Assembly: GCF_937616625.2 (NCBI RefSeq)
Contig: NC_065571.1
Coordinates: 57,087,651-57,151,650, forward strand
Direction: 5' to 3'
DNA length: 64,000 nucleotides
DNA from: Mercurialis annua
Lineage: Eukaryota > Streptophyta > Magnoliopsida > Malpighiales > Euphorbiaceae
Shown here: positions 13,746 to 26,253 of the stretch, piece by piece
How the letters are laid out: each line of letters begins with the position of its first letter
Numbering within the stretch: the first letter of the stretch is position 1
Notes under the pieces: generated by a model
Seen by the model: the letters and a program-made list of their open reading frames with translations, nothing else
Told to the model about the DNA's origin: nothing
The model's database searches: none
Translations under genes and position numbers: made by a program

Positions 13746-15125
13746 AACAAAAAAAATAGAAAATATTGGTTTAGCCAAAATTTAATATTTGCTTTGCAAC
13801 TTCAATTAGAGCATGCATACCGCAGTGTTAGTTTTTTTATGTTAAATTTAACATAAAAAAATAATAAAATATATTATTTAAAATAACATTATAATTTTAT
13901 CTCAAATAGAAAATGTTGAATTTAGAATAAAAAAAATTGCACTGTAAGAAATGAGAATATAGAGAGTTTTGTGGGTTTCCACGTTTTTTAGGAAAATTCA
14001 TTTAGTTGCGTTTATAATATTGGACATTCTCATATGTATTAATTAGGCCTCAAAGGGTATCCAGTTTTATAAACGGATTAGGAGTTATATAAATCCTTCC
14101 TGATTTACCATACGTGAACGCGCCGTCTAGCTAGTCAGGTCGAGCACTTTATTTTTTGCATAAAACACATCCCTTAAAATGCTTCCTATGTCTTGAAATG
14201 TTTTGACAGTTTTTATAATTAATCATGCAAACGTTTTTTGTATTTATTTCTTGCATAACCCTTCTATTTTTTCCACGTATATACCTCTCCAATTTCATTT
14301 GCAAGCACATAAAAATACAAAACGTGAGCAATATATTTGACAGAGTATTTATAGAGATGTTATCAAAGTGCAGTGATAGCACTATTCTGGTTGTTTTATC
14401 CTTGATTCTCAATATTGCACCACCGAATTGTGTCGTGAAACATTTATAGTCCACGACTCAGTCTCTTCGGATTCCGAGGTACTATTCAGCAACTGTTCCA
14501 ACAGAAAATATTAAAAAAAGTATATTAATTTTTTTTTCAATCGTATATTTTATAAAGTTTTTAATATAAATTTTATTTTTTATTTGATATGATAATGAGC
14601 TCTTTAAAAAAATTGTTAAGAAAATCGACAAACTATATAAGAATAAATTATTTTATAAATAATTAAAATGTTGGTTGGGGTCTATTATTAAAAAAAATGA
14701 ATCGGGTCATAAAAAGAGTATAAACTTTGAAATAAAAAAAATTAAATTAATAATGCAAAAAAAAAGTACTAATAGTGAAAAAATTGTAATTGATAATGAA
14801 TTTTGGTTGGATGTTAAAATTTAGCATATACTATAGTTGATGCTAAATTTAATACATAATATTGCATAAGCTAAATATAACGTTGTATTGAAGTCAGATT
14901 CTAAAATTTAATGATGAATTATAGCATTAACATCACATTTTAGCATTGTCTTATGTATGCTAAAATATAAATTTTTTCGTTTTGTAACTAAATTAAAAGA
15001 GAGAGATCGAATAACTTATGAGTTAGACCATTTAATATTTAAGTGTGATTATTAATTATCGGAATGTTAAATCTTTTAATGGTAGATTTTGTATAGTGAA
15101 GATGATCTGATTTTTGGGGTAATGA

Positions 15126-15167
15126 TTCGAACATACGAGTTGAGCCTTCGAACATACGAGTTGAGCC
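15126..15167. repeat. Perfect 21-bp tandem repeat, two copies
   Basis: The unit TTCGAACATACGAGTTGAGC plus C occurs twice without a gap (15126-15146 and 15147-15167). Non-coding. Confidence 0.9.
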
Positions 15168-16204
15168 TGTTAAAAAACAAATGGAATTAAAATTTTATAT
15201 ACAAAGGATAATTTCACCCCTTATATTGACACCAAATATCAAAAATCTTTTTACCCCTTTTATTGGAATCTATCATCGCTAGAAAACCACCACCGTCGGA
15301 GACGAGGGTCTTTAAGACGGAGGAAGACGAGACTTCCTCGTCTTATAGCAGATTTGAGATGTGAGACGATGGGTTCGTCTTAGAAACTGCTCTGTGACAA
15401 ACCCATCTAATCGGAGGCGAAGGAGTAGCGACAGTTCAGGCGGTCGTTTTGGTCAGAGATGGTGGCGCTTGAAACGGAAAAGAAGAAGAAAAAAGTAGAA
15501 TTTGAAATATATTTAATTCAAAAAATTCAAAAAAAATCCCAATTTAATTTTTTTTATTAAGAATTTATTAGATTTAATTAGGATTAATTAGAGTTAATTA
15601 GAGTAAATTAGAATTTATTATTAAACTCACTCTAACATAATAAAACTAGGTATAACGAAGACTGTTTCGAATTTTAAAGATAAACTGTTATTTACTACTA
15701 AAAACATACAAAAATCAATCGCAAAATGCCTTAAATCCATCACTAAACACGTTTAACCATGAATTAGTCGGTAAATTTTTCATCGCCAAACGTGTAGGTA
15801 CGGAAGTTTTTTGATGTCGGCAATTTAGCGATGAATTTTTCCTGAACTCTAACAGTTGGACTTTTAAACAGTATGAGAATTTTTAAAATATCTAATGTGG
15901 TGTGTTTTTACTTATTTCATGTAGACGACGAATCATCATGAACCCTTGCAAATAGATTCATATAAAGAACGATTCTTTACTCCACCCCCAATTTATTTTA
16001 TCGACAAATCGGAGGTTAAGGTTTTTTTAAGAAGAGACTAATACATAATAGTAATATTGCTTGGGCCATTAGTTTTGGAGCTTTTGAAGATTTTTCCTGC
16101 AATACAATTTTTATTTATTGGTTTTAATTTAGTAATTTTTCTTATTCACAGTAAATTTAATTCAATTTCTTCTTTTTTCTATTTTGATCTCTATAAATAA
16201 TATA

Positions 16205-16445
16205 CTCCCTCAATTCTATTTTATAAATCTCATTTCCTTTTACATGAAAATTAAAAAAATATTTATTATTTTTATTTTTTATATTTTGTCTCCATTAATG
16301 ATAATAGATTTTTTTACAAAATTTCTTTTGAGGTGATTAGACAAAAAGAGAAATTTAATATAAAAATATTCTGAAAATAAATGAGACTTTAAAATAGAAT
16401 ATTCTAAAATGACAAATGTGACTTGTAAAATAGGACGAAGGAAAT
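16205..16445. mobile_element. Stowaway-like MITE
   Basis: About 241 bp with terminal inverted repeats: the left end starts CTCCCTCAATTCTATTTTAT, and the complement of the right end reads ATTTCCTTCGTCCTATTTTA. TA lies at both sides (16203-16204 and 16446-16447). CTCCCT-type termini with TA duplications are the hallmark of Stowaway MITEs mobilised by Tc1/mariner transposases. Confidence 0.65.
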
Positions 16446-18350
16446 TATTATTTTTATTTTAATTGATATCGTATAATATTAATAATTTTTTTATTTTTTT
16501 AATTTAAATTTATTAGGATCCTAAAGATGATTTGCTTGCAAAGTACGTGAAAATTACACCTTTATGGCCGGCAACATTGGATGACTAAATGTCTTATGAC
16601 TCAATTTAAAAAGCTTTGTGGCATAATATATAAATATAAATGTTTTATATCATTTAAATCTTAATATTAATTGGTTCTATAATGCAACATCTATTCTTAT
16701 TTGCTTCGCCGCCTGTTCATGGAAAGTGACATTGGGGCCTCCCATGTTGCTCTCCATGGTCAAAGATTTCGTCATTTCTTTTAGGATGATGATGTGATAT
16801 CTTTTTAAATAACATTCATTTGACTAATAAAATTTTAAATGATTTTGTTATTTTGGAAGAAAGTTCTTATTATTGGTTTTAAATTTTAAACAAGTTACTC
16901 ATTATTAAATCTTAGCATTGACTGACACATTATAGTTTACAGTTTAAAGACATGATACCGGATGATAAGTAAACTTGGAAGATAAATAGGTAATATCACA
17001 TGAAATTTCTAAATAGACAACTATTTGTGGACAAATAAAATTGGCTAAATGGACAACTAAAAAAAAACGGAGGGAGTATATATCAAAAAATTTATCTACT
17101 AATATTTATCATCAATAATCAATAATAAAACTTAGGTTGTCATTGAGATAAATTATTTATTTATTTTTCAATTCCACATAGTTTAATACAATCATTAAAT
17201 TATAATTTGAATAAAGCGTTAATAAAAAAAAGGAATAAGTTCATTCAATTGCCACATGGTTTCAAATTTTGACACAAATGTGAATTTTTTTGCATCATAA
17301 AGAATCATGCAGGATGATTTTTAAAATGTCCAACTTCCTTAGTAAAATCAGTTGAATCACTTAACTGGTATAAATAAAGCACAATTTAGTTGGTCAATTT
17401 ATTTTCAGTCCAAAATAATTTAAATTTAAATATAAATATAAAAATATATTAATAACTATTTTATTTTTTAATAATTCAATAAATAAAAATCATAGTTTAA
17501 TTGTTCTTGTATTTTTAATATTTTTATTCATATTTGGATTAAGTTGCACAACTAAAATTTATTTTATTTAAATAAATTAAATATATTTTATTAGAAGATA
17601 TAAAATCTATTATAATATTTGAGCATTTCCCTCGGGAAATATGCGGTTTTTTAATTTGCACAAGTAAAAATTGATGCCTAATTTTGCCAAGTTTAAAATT
17701 CATGTTAAAGTTTTAAATTACATTAAAATTCGTGATTTATGTGCAACTATCAGTTTACAACGTGTTAGCCTACGTGACAATTCCGGATTCCAGTAAATTT
17801 ATATCAGAAAATAGACGGTGTTATGATTTGTCAAAAAGTGAAAAATTAAATCTAATTTAGCCAAGATTCGAAGTTCAAGTTATAATTGCAAATCACACTA
17901 AAATTTACGAATTAATTTGCAATTTAACTCAAAATGTATAAACTCAAACATTCAAAAATAAAATTTGAACTTTTTTTTTATTTTGTAATTTGAAAATTTA
18001 TTTCCCGTTGATCATAATTTTTAAGTAAAGTACAAAAATTTATTCTAAAATACTCACTTATTTAAAGTTATTCTAAAATACTCGTGATTCATGAGTGTGG
18101 AAGTATTGCTAACTTATTTTATTCCATCTTTTTTCTTTCCAAGGTGTATTCTTAAAATATGCCCTAGAAGTGGTATGAGTCCAGAATTTTGATTGGATTT
18201 GACTAAAAACGTATTATTCTTTAGTGAATATCACCACAAAATCCAATTTTAGCAATAAACCAATGGCTAAATTATTTTAGCATGCATTTTAATATCTTGG
18301 ATTCAAATCCCGACATCTACATCATATAATATGAATGGTTTAAGAATATA
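16446..18350. other. Gene-empty AT-rich intergenic DNA
   Basis: No coding signal. A single Stowaway-like end (ACGGAGGGAGTATAT at about 17067-17081) has no convincing partner, so it is probably a truncated MITE. Confidence 0.5.
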
Positions 18351-18352
18351 TA

Positions 18353-18516
18353 CAGTCGACCATCTAATAATTTATACTCAATAAATTAAAAAATTTAATA
18401 ATTAATCGAATTTCAGAGAATTAATTTTAATATTACGTCTTATAAAGTATTTAATAAATTAATAATTAATAAATTTTTAATCCACAATATATATTAATCA
18501 TTAGAGGGTCGGCTAG
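18353..18516. mobile_element. Small TA-flanked MITE (CAGTCGACC ends)
   Basis: The left end CAGTCGACCATCTAATAAT and the complement of the right end CTAGCCGACCCTCTAATGAT are imperfect inverted repeats. TA lies on each side (18351-18352, 18517-18518). It shares an AT-rich interior, including TTAATATTACGTCTTAT, with 10258-10410. Confidence 0.6.
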
Positions 18517-18518
18517 TA

Positions 18519-19773
18519 GTCTTAAAGAAAAACCTTCACCTTTCGTTGTAAATCGCCATATACACCCAAATTTATATCTTTCGTTTTCAATTTCACCCTT
18601 AAATTTTTTGATACAATGTTAGCTAATTCGACTACTCATCCACTGACATGATTGACATGGTATCAAAGAAATGGCCTTTGACTCTCAAACCCTAAAAAAT
18701 CAAGAAACTACCTGGCGCTTGCGCAACCCCTAATTCATTCCACTACCATCCTTGAATCCCAACAGCACCTCCACTTCGCCTCACCTCCTCATTCAGCCGA
18801 TGTTTGTGCAAGAGTAAACATAATTAAAGGTCGTCACCACCATTATTTTTACATCACTACTGTTGTTGAGAAGGTCGCAGTCGGTGAATCGATGGTCGTT
18901 GCCGCATGTTGTAGCTGCAGGAACAAACAATGAATGAATTGGCCGCTGATGAATAAATCACCATCGATGGCATTCTAATTCTCCTCCCTCCCGCCTAAAA
19001 GTCGTTTTTAAAGCTGAATTAAGGGATACAATGATGAGAGGTAGTGATCTGTGTGGTGTGGGTGACCGAATCTATTGCGCGCGGTGGGTTTTGTGTGTAT
19101 GATTCAATATGCTTTATGGGTTTGAAGTGGCGGCGGGTTCGATGTCACTAAATTTGGTGTGCGGTGACGGCGGTGTGACAAGGTGAGCTGGATTGTGAAT
19201 ATAGGCAATTCATCTCTTACAGAGCCTTGCCTTTTTTCAGGTAGCTTTCTTATGCCTATTCAACTAGTGGGGCATTGGTATTTTCAATTTGCTAATTTTA
19301 ATTGATTTCGTCTATAGTATTTACGAATCTTACTTGTTTATGAATCTTCGTACGAGAAGACGAATTCCAATGTGTTCGTCTACTCTGACAAGGACAAGCC
19401 CAAACGGGGGTCTTCAATAGAATGGTTGAGGCGGAAGACGTCAGACGACGGTGGCAATTGAGGGTGGCGGTGACAGGTGGGTTGCTGTGGCAGATGGAAC
19501 TGTAATGAGGTTGATGACCGGCGGCGGTTTTAGGATTTTAGTTTAAGGTTATAATTTTTAGGTTTGAGAGTTAAATAGGCATTTTTTGACACCATGACAC
19601 CCATGCCAGCAGATGAGTAAGCATAATTAGTTGACATGCCTGCCACGATGTTAAAAAATTTAGACTAGGGTGGAATTGAAAACGAAAAGTGTAGATTTGG
19701 ATGTATTTGGAAATTTATAACGTCAGGATGCAAACGAAAAGAGGCTAAAATATGGAATTTTTTTCTTAACACT
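18519..19773. mobile_element. Large MULE-like foldback element
   Basis: About 1.25 kb with long imperfect inverted arms (roughly 18525-18715 and 19545-19770). Both arms carry TTTCGTTTTCAATT and CATACACCCAAAT-like text in opposite orientation. The interior (18720-19520) is clearly GC-richer than the flanks, with short coding-like stretches but no long ORF, as in elements that have captured host fragments. The termini resemble the 9-bp-TSD foldbacks elsewhere in the window. No matching target duplication was found; a MITE abuts the left end. Confidence 0.6.
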
Positions 19774-20282
19774 ATTAACAGATATAATAACAGAGGGTTT
19801 TTTTCCTATAGACAATTCAATTTTAACTATATCAGACAAAAAAACTTGAACAATTTGAGAAAATGGAATTACAATAATAGTTTCTAACAAAAAAAAAGAA
19901 TGGTGATAAAAACTCAAATATTTACAACTATTTAAAAATTATCCAATTTTTTAAATTATTAAATGGACTGATAAATAACGCCCCGATTTTACTACATAAT
20001 ACCCCTATTATTACCTTTCTATCCTTTCCCTAAAAATCTCATGTTCAAACTCTCTCAACTCACTTTAAAACCCGAAGAATGACGATCACTATTCTGAGCT
20101 TAAATGTCGGATTCTACCCGGGAAAGTGCACGGGAACAACCGGTAAGTAATCGTTTTTAAATTTTTTTGCTGCCTGACACTTCTGGATCGCGTCCGCCAG
20201 CGTGTCGCACGTCCGACGAACGTGTGTTTTCAGTCTCTCTAATATCCATATATAGCTCTCCTCAGTCTAATCCTTTATAATT

Positions 20283-21053
20283 GCATACGTAATAATCAAG
20301 TTTTTGTTGCACGGGGTCATCCCGATAATCTAAAAGAAAGACATTTGGTATTTGTTGGTCTTGTAGGTGGAATCCATACCTATGGTCCGGCAGTAGTCTC
20401 GGAGTAATCTCATAAAATCTGGATGCGCGAGGAAAATGTGAGTCAACACATTGGTTTCCGAATCAGCAAGCGTCCGATGCACATAACGGCCCTCCACAAC
20501 CATATGATAAAACTGGCTCACCACGTCCCTACCCTCAAAACCCGACCTCCTCAGGTTATCTCTGCAGTTGTAAATCTGTCTTCTGGTAGGGTTGTCAGAT
20601 GGATTTTTTTCCTGCAGGGCCACCCAAATAGCACACGGCTTAACTTGTGCCGTACTCATATCCGTACAATTTGTTCGGACGCGGAACTCAGTCCACTCAT
20701 CCGACGATGTCCCTCAGGATAAACAACCAAGTCATGGTTGAGCATAGTCGTACTCCCAGATTTTGCAACAACTTTCCAAGAAGCTCCCTTCAACTGCACC
20801 ACAATCGCGAGAGGGCAATTACACGCCTTCATCTTAAGTATTCTTCCGTCCGGAGGATATTTAATCTGTGAACGATCCTTTATTCCGCTCACCCCGGAAA
20901 CATCTCAAAAGCTTTCGTGTCCCCCCATTTTTGCGGGAAGAACTAACCAGCTCGAATTCAATACGAATGACAACTCGTTTTGTCCACTGAATTGCTTCAA
21001 TGTCACTTTTAAACTTCATTTCGGCCTCAAACTGTGCACTGTAACCGACATTG
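20283..21053 (-). pseudogene. MULE transposase remnant (FAR1-like and MULE domains)
   Basis: Read on the minus strand from the Athila A junction, the frame shows pieces typical of plant MULE transposases: a WTKRVVIRIEFEL segment with a following cysteine motif (20861-21053), a KMKACNCPLAIVVQL zinc-type segment and GHRRMSGLSSASE (about 20670-20860), and the start of the DDE domain with MGMDSTYKTNKY-like text (residues ending GMDSTYKTNKYQM, 20340-20400). In-frame TAG codons follow (about 20333-20335 and again further down). The 5' continuation is the short exon at 46722-46754. The missing catalytic C-terminus and SWIM domain mean it cannot encode an active transposase. Confidence 0.75.
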
Positions 21054-22541
21054 TGTTGACAAAAATGCTCACGCAATAATGCCAACTCGTAGTAATCCGG
21101 AAGTCGGATGTCGATCCCACGGAGACAAAGGGTTTAAAGTGAATGAATTTGACTTTGATTTTCAATTCGGAAAGCAAAGAGTAGTTGGATTCTTGATTAA
21201 TAACAGCGGAACTAAAATTAAACAATCACTGATTAGACTAAGAAGTAATTAAGAATTAAACGACTAATTGATTAAAGGATTAAAAACAATAATTAAAAGC
21301 GCCTAAGGGTTGCTAATCATGCCATCGAGATTCCTAGGTAATAGGTCGGGTCAATGGGTGTTGGTTCGGGTCGAGCCATTCTAAGGTATCTAAATCCGCT
21401 CTCTCGAGCCGGAAATTGACGAATCGACAATTGATTAATGAGTCGAAATCCAAATCACTCTCGCACAAGTGGATGTCGACTACAACAATCAATCCGATTA
21501 ATCCGCAAACTCAACAACCGCTAAATCCCTAAATCACTCTCGCGCATTTAGGTCTTAAGCTTATGCTTAACGAGGTCTATTCAATTAGCTTAACTCTCGT
21601 CCTCACTAATCAAACACAAATCATCAATTAAGGAGCTAACTTAATCCAAGCATTAAGATCATTAAACACAACAAAACCCTAACCCATACAACCCTAACCA
21701 ATCATCTAACAATCATACATATCAATCATAAACAACCCCTAGACTAGGAGTTTAGCTACTCATGATTAAAGTAAAAACAACAACTAAGCAATAGTAAATC
21801 AACATAATAAAAGTGAGATAGCTTACCTCAACTAACAATGAAGAACAATAAAGCATGAACAAGATAATGAAGATTCAATAACTAAGCTTGTATTAAAGAT
21901 GAATTCAAAACCCAAAATCTGGAAATAAAAGCTTCAAATCCTTAACAATGGAGGAATCTCCAAGAACAAGTCACACAAAACTAAGAGAATAAATGCTAGA
22001 GTAATAAATGTTGCTACAAAAAGAGGCTTGCCCTAAAATGTGACATAAGGTGTCCTAATATAGTAAAGCCCAAAAAAGGAAATAAAAAACATCCTATTAC
22101 AAGCTTGTTTGTCCAAAAGTGGAAGTGGGCCAAGAGAGCACAAGACCCAAAACTGATTTGAAATGCTGAATTCTGGCCCTTCTCGATCGAGAAGCTTCAT
22201 TTAAGTCACCTTCTCGATCGAGAAGCTTGATGTCCAAAAACTCTGCCGATTTTTGCTCTTCTTCTCGATCGAGAAGCAAGGTGTAATTGTGCTTCTCGAT
22301 CGAGACCATGCAGGAGAAGGGCTTCTTTGATCTTTACTTCGCCCCTTGCTTCAATCCATCTCTCGACTTCCACATATCATCGATTCTTTGCTCTTTTGGA
22401 CTCAAAACCCTTCACATACGCTCCGTTTATCCTGAAACACTAAAACACGTAATAAGCGATATAATCACTCGAAACATGCAACAAAAGTATACAAAGCGAT
22501 GCGAAAGAGACTCGTAATATAGGAGTATTTTACTCCTATCA
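21054..22541 (-). repeat. 3' LTR of Athila A
   Basis: 1488 bp, the same length as its partner and aligned without gaps. The palindrome cluster is at 22179-22307. The short ACCCTAACC-like text at about 21675-21700 is LTR sequence, not telomeric repeat. Confidence 0.95.
22179..22307. repeat. Palindrome cluster in 3' LTR of Athila A
   Basis: Four copies of CTTCTCGATCGAGAAG starting at 22179, 22210, 22261 and 22292; the last has an imperfect right arm (GAGACC). The start-to-start spacing is 31, 51 and 31 bp. The segment from 22261 to about 22304 is nearly identical to 42448-42491 in pol. Confidence 0.97.
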
Positions 22542-22554
22542 AACCTCCTCACAC
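22542..22554 (-). other. Polypurine tract of Athila A
   Basis: The minus strand reads GTGTGAGGAGGTT directly against the 3' LTR, the expected primer site for plus-strand DNA synthesis. Element B has the same sequence at the same place. Confidence 0.75.
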
Positions 22555-24540
22555 TAAACCTTGCTTGTCCTCAAGCAAGAAATGCATTAAACCACAACTA
22601 ACTTAGTGACATTGGCAAGGTTGAACACACATCAATACTCATACTCCCATTACCAAATTGTACAAATGCAAATGTCTAATGTCAACAACTATAATCAATG
22701 CAAACAAATGAGCAATGCAATTTGTAATGACATAATGCGAAGGCAAAGAGAACACAATTGCATTAGTTTAACATTAATCTTGGACACTCAAGCTATCACC
22801 ATCGTTTACGGGACATGCGATTATTTGGTTAAGCAACAATGTAGGGCAAGTCATGGCAATAATCAAACATAAACAATTGAACCTAGGCATCAAAATCCTC
22901 GCTAGGTATCACTCTAACACACAAGTGTTTAGATAAGAAAATTAAGCACACAAACACGGAATTCCCATAGGTTTGCTCATAGTCCTAAACTCCACTACTT
23001 AGCTCGGTGATCAACAATTATCTCATGGGCTTGCACGGGTTGTAACGTGGCCAAGGTCGGGGTAGATCAAAGTTGATACTTTAGGCTAAAACTTGACTTG
23101 AAACTAGTTAAAACATTAATAAGAACTTGGGCTAGCTTGGACTTTTTACATTTTTGAACTCTTTTTGAACGCTTAACTCGATCTCATGTCTTTATATTAT
23201 TTTTTTTTCTATCTTTCTCTTTTTGGATTTTTCTTTCCCTTGCATATTTTTATATTTTTCTTTCTTTTTTCTTTCTTAGGCACTAATTTCACTTTTAGTT
23301 CAAGTTCACTCTTCTTTATGTTCATCAAGCTATTACCCTCTCCTCCTCACACTAGTTGTCAAGTCAAGTTGGGTGAATGAAAGTGGAAAATTAAGAAAAG
23401 GATTGTGTTGTTAACATGGTAATATCAACAAAGGTCTAAGCTCAAAATTGGCTATCTAAAGGTTAAAGGTAGGCTTTTTAAGCGGTCTCTAGAATGGTTA
23501 CACCTAATGCCATAGTCATTTAATTATCAATCACTCAACAATGCAATTTTGAATGGACACCGAGCAAATTCTAGGAATTCCGGACAAGGCAACACTCACA
23601 AAGACAAGTAGGCTCGAAATAACTCAATATGAAAAATGTGGTGTTATGCCTATTGTTCAATCCCTATGTTTTCATGCCAATTATGCCCAAATTATGCCAA
23701 CACAAATTTTTCACAATTTCGCACATCATGCAACCGTATTAAGTTTAAACCATCACATCCAAAGATTAATAACTAAAGATCAATTTAAACACTATCCCTT
23801 CACACATGTCATGTCGAATTACATCCATTAAGCAAGCATTTAAGCATAGTTGTTAAATCTAAACAAATGCATTATGGCAATAAGGCACAAGAGATAATAC
23901 ACATTGATATGGTTCAACACGTTGCCGAGCAAATTCTAGGAATTCCGGACAAGGCAACACTCACAAAGACAAGTAGGCTCGAAATAACTCAATATGAAAA
24001 TGTGGTGTTATGCCTATTGTTCAATCCCTATGTTTTCATGCCAATTATGCCCAAATTATGCCAACACAAATTTTTCACAATTTCGCACATCATGCAACCG
24101 TATTAAGTTTAAACCATCACATCCAAAGATTAATAACTAAAGATCAATTTAAACACTATCCCTTCACACATGTCATATCGAATTACATCCATTAAGCAAG
24201 CATTTAAGCATAGTTGTTAAATCTAAACAAATGCATTATGGCAATAAGGCACAAGAGATAATACACATTGATATGGTTCAACACGTTGCCAAGTGACTAA
24301 TTCTCATTTTCGATTCATTTCACATGCTTAGTACAAGAGCTTTAGTGGAGGCGACACACAACCTAACTAAACTCTAGCAACTAAAATTAACAAAAGTAAA
24401 ACACAACATAAAGCAATAAAAGATAGAAACGAGATACAATTTCACTACCCTCCTCAAACTATTTCTAGCTTAGTCCCTTAAGCAAGAAATAAAATAAAAC
24501 AAGAAATTGTAAGAGATAGGGTTAGAAAATGCAAATCTCG
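22555..24540. other. Athila A region between ORF3 and 3' LTR
   Basis: No coding signal. It contains a pyrimidine-rich stretch on the plus strand (23190-23280; polypurine on the element strand) and a recent tandem duplication (23561-24296). Element B has a matching region (29182-30859) with an even stronger pyrimidine tract, so the layout is a family feature. Confidence 0.7.
23561..24296. repeat. 375-bp tandem duplication inside Athila A
   Basis: Two adjacent copies, 23561-23935 and 23936 to about 24296, starting CGAGCAAATTCTAGGAATTC. They differ by a one-base indel in an A-run and very few substitutions. Element B has only one copy of the corresponding text (about 30220-30560), so the duplication is specific to A or its recent ancestor. 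Confidence 0.9.
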
Positions 24541-25917
24541 CTAGTCGAACGCCGGGGGTTCGGGGGATGGAGTAGGTGACGGGTAGTGGGGCCCTCCTTG
24601 GGCATTGAAGTATGCTTGCAATTTTTCCGCTTCCCTTCTTTGCCTATGACGGAGCCGCTTCATTTCATATCTAGTTTCGTTCCAAATTCTCCTTTGCTCC
24701 GCCATAAATTGGCGTTGTTCATCCTCAAAGCTACTTCCCCCATGTGAGCTAGTGGCCCATGGTTGGCCCCATTGGGCCCCTTCTTCTTGAAATTCCGGTT
24801 CCTCCGGTGCTTTCTCTCTTCTTCTTACCGGCTCCTTTTCTCTTCTAGGTGCCGGTTGTTCTTGATCAAGCTCTTGATCACCCTCCTCGTCATGCTCTTC
24901 TTCTCCACCTTGACCTCCAAATTCCGCTTGTCTCGCCGCCTCTTGCCCGTGCGCCTTTAGCCATGGGCCTCTTTTGAAATAGGGAACAACATTCCCTTTG
25001 TGAACATACCCGGCCTTGTCAAGATGCTTGATATCAATGGAGCGAGACGGTATCGGTGTGAGTCCTTCGAACTTCTCATTGGGGACGCCAAATTCTTTGG
25101 CTATTCGGGTGACCAACCATCCAAAACCGAGCTTTGTGCCCGCCTCCGGAACATCGAGAAAAGTGGTAATTAGGCGGTTGTCGGAGTCAATCCGATAATC
25201 GGCCACCTCGGGATGCATCATAGCATTCATCATCACAACCTCGGTTTCCCCCACCTTGTTGTACTCGTGACGCCCTCCGAAAGTATGGCCAAGCCATTTC
25301 ACCGCCACCACAAGAGCGGTGTCCTTGATGTCGTTCACCTTGGCCGTCTTCGCTTGATAGCCCTCCAAATCCGATACTTCTTTCCACACTCCTTTGTAGT
25401 CAAATTGCCTCGGGTTGGTGCGCAATCCATCCGCCTTCATTCTGTGCTTCCTTTTTAGAGCGGATACTCCTAATTCGTATTCCACTCCAAACAACCTTAC
25501 GATTAACGAATTAGAGTACCCTTCCTCTAATTTAAGACTTGTGAAAAACTCCCAAGTCAATTCCTCATACCCTACCTCCGGCGCTTTAGCGAGTGTGAGC
25601 ACACCCAACGGCTCCAAGTATCGCTCCACTTCTTCGATTAACCCCAAACGGCCCATATCTTCCCAATTAATTTGATAGGGAATGGCGAATTTTTGGCTCT
25701 TCAATTCTAGGAAACGCTTGCCTTCCTCGTCGGAGCGGATCTCGAAGGGTGCTTCATATTTCCTTGTGAGGGAACCCGGTGTGTTGGGTCCCACAACTGA
25801 TGCACCGGAGGCGGTCTTCTTCTTTCCTCGGAGAGGTCTCGGAACGGGGGCGGATGCGGTGGCGGCGGACTTTCCTTTGCTTGCCCTTGAGGTTCCAGCC
25901 ATGATAACTATAGGCAA
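24541..25917 (-). CDS. Athila A ORF3 (between pol and 3' LTR; Athila env-position ORF)
   Basis: An intact 458-codon frame; the more likely start is the second Met (25902, MAGTSRASKG). It lies where Athila elements carry their third ORF, called env-like in the literature, but I see no signal peptide or membrane helix. The N-terminal half is a conserved globular region (WLGHTFGGRHEYNK, MHPEVADYRIDS), recalling plant-transposon-protein/Athila ORF domains. The C-terminal part is a strongly charged linker (about 330-390), a basic helix rich in Arg/Glu, and a conserved tail with GGPHYPSPTPSPEPPAFD. Element B has a homologue. Function is unknown; nucleic-acid binding is possible. A palindrome array lies 350-560 bp upstream. 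Confidence 0.85.
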   Translation of the reverse strand: MPIVIMAGTSRASKGKSAATASAPVPRPLRGKKKTASGASVVGPNTPGSLTRKYEAPFEIRSDEEGKRFLELKSQKFAIPYQINWEDMGRLGLIEEVERYLEPLGVLTLAKAPEVGYEELTWEFFTSLKLEEGYSNSLIVRLFGVEYELGVSALKRKHRMKADGLRTNPRQFDYKGVWKEVSDLEGYQAKTAKVNDIKDTALVVAVKWLGHTFGGRHEYNKVGETEVVMMNAMMHPEVADYRIDSDNRLITTFLDVPEAGTKLGFGWLVTRIAKEFGVPNEKFEGLTPIPSRSIDIKHLDKAGYVHKGNVVPYFKRGPWLKAHGQEAARQAEFGGQGGEEEHDEEGDQELDQEQPAPRREKEPVRRREKAPEEPEFQEEGAQWGQPWATSSHGGSSFEDEQRQFMAEQRRIWNETRYEMKRLRHRQRREAEKLQAYFNAQGGPHYPSPTPSPEPPAFD

Positions 25918-26253
25918 AAGGGTGGTTAAATATGTGTTTAGGTTGAAGTTTGGTGGTGGTTTAGGTGGTGATAGGGGGTGGCCGAATTTTTACTTGAAGA
26001 GAGAAGAAGTTATGGTGTTTTGCTTGAAATGGAAAAGATGAAGGAAGAAGATGAAGTGTTGGGGTTTTTTAAAGATAGAAATTCAATTTTGAATTTTGAA
26101 TATTCCTTGAAAATGACATTCCCTTTCTTGTGCTTTGTGTTTGATGTATCCAAGGGCCTAGAATGAACCACCTCACACCCCCATGTGCAAATGTTGGACC
26201 TAGGGAAGACAAAATTGGCAAAAAATTCGAAATTCAAATTCAGATTCTTCATG
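25918..26253. other. Athila A leader upstream of ORF3
   Basis: A non-coding stretch between ORF3 and the palindrome array, adjoined by TCGAAATTCAAATTC (26227-26241). The same 15 bases occur beside the palindrome cluster in the LTR of element B (28782-28796). No clear TATA box. Confidence 0.5.

Larger units (their letters stand above)
10411..16204. other. Gene-empty AT-rich intergenic DNA
   Basis: No ORF here resembles a protein and no splice-linked coding signal was seen on either strand. It contains short repeats (listed separately), a truncated foldback-type end near 11523-11620 (GGCCTAATGTCTTAAAAAAA) and a somewhat GC-richer stretch at 15270-15500 that resembles the interior of the foldback elements but lacks a clear partner arm. 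Confidence 0.6.

Noticed and set aside
20423..21079. Plus-strand ORFs overlapping the MULE transposase
   Set aside because: They are antisense shadows; only the minus-strand frames match transposase motifs.
21660..21705. ACCCTAACC-like telomere motif
   Set aside because: Two or three irregular units that occur identically in both LTRs of element A; ordinary LTR sequence.
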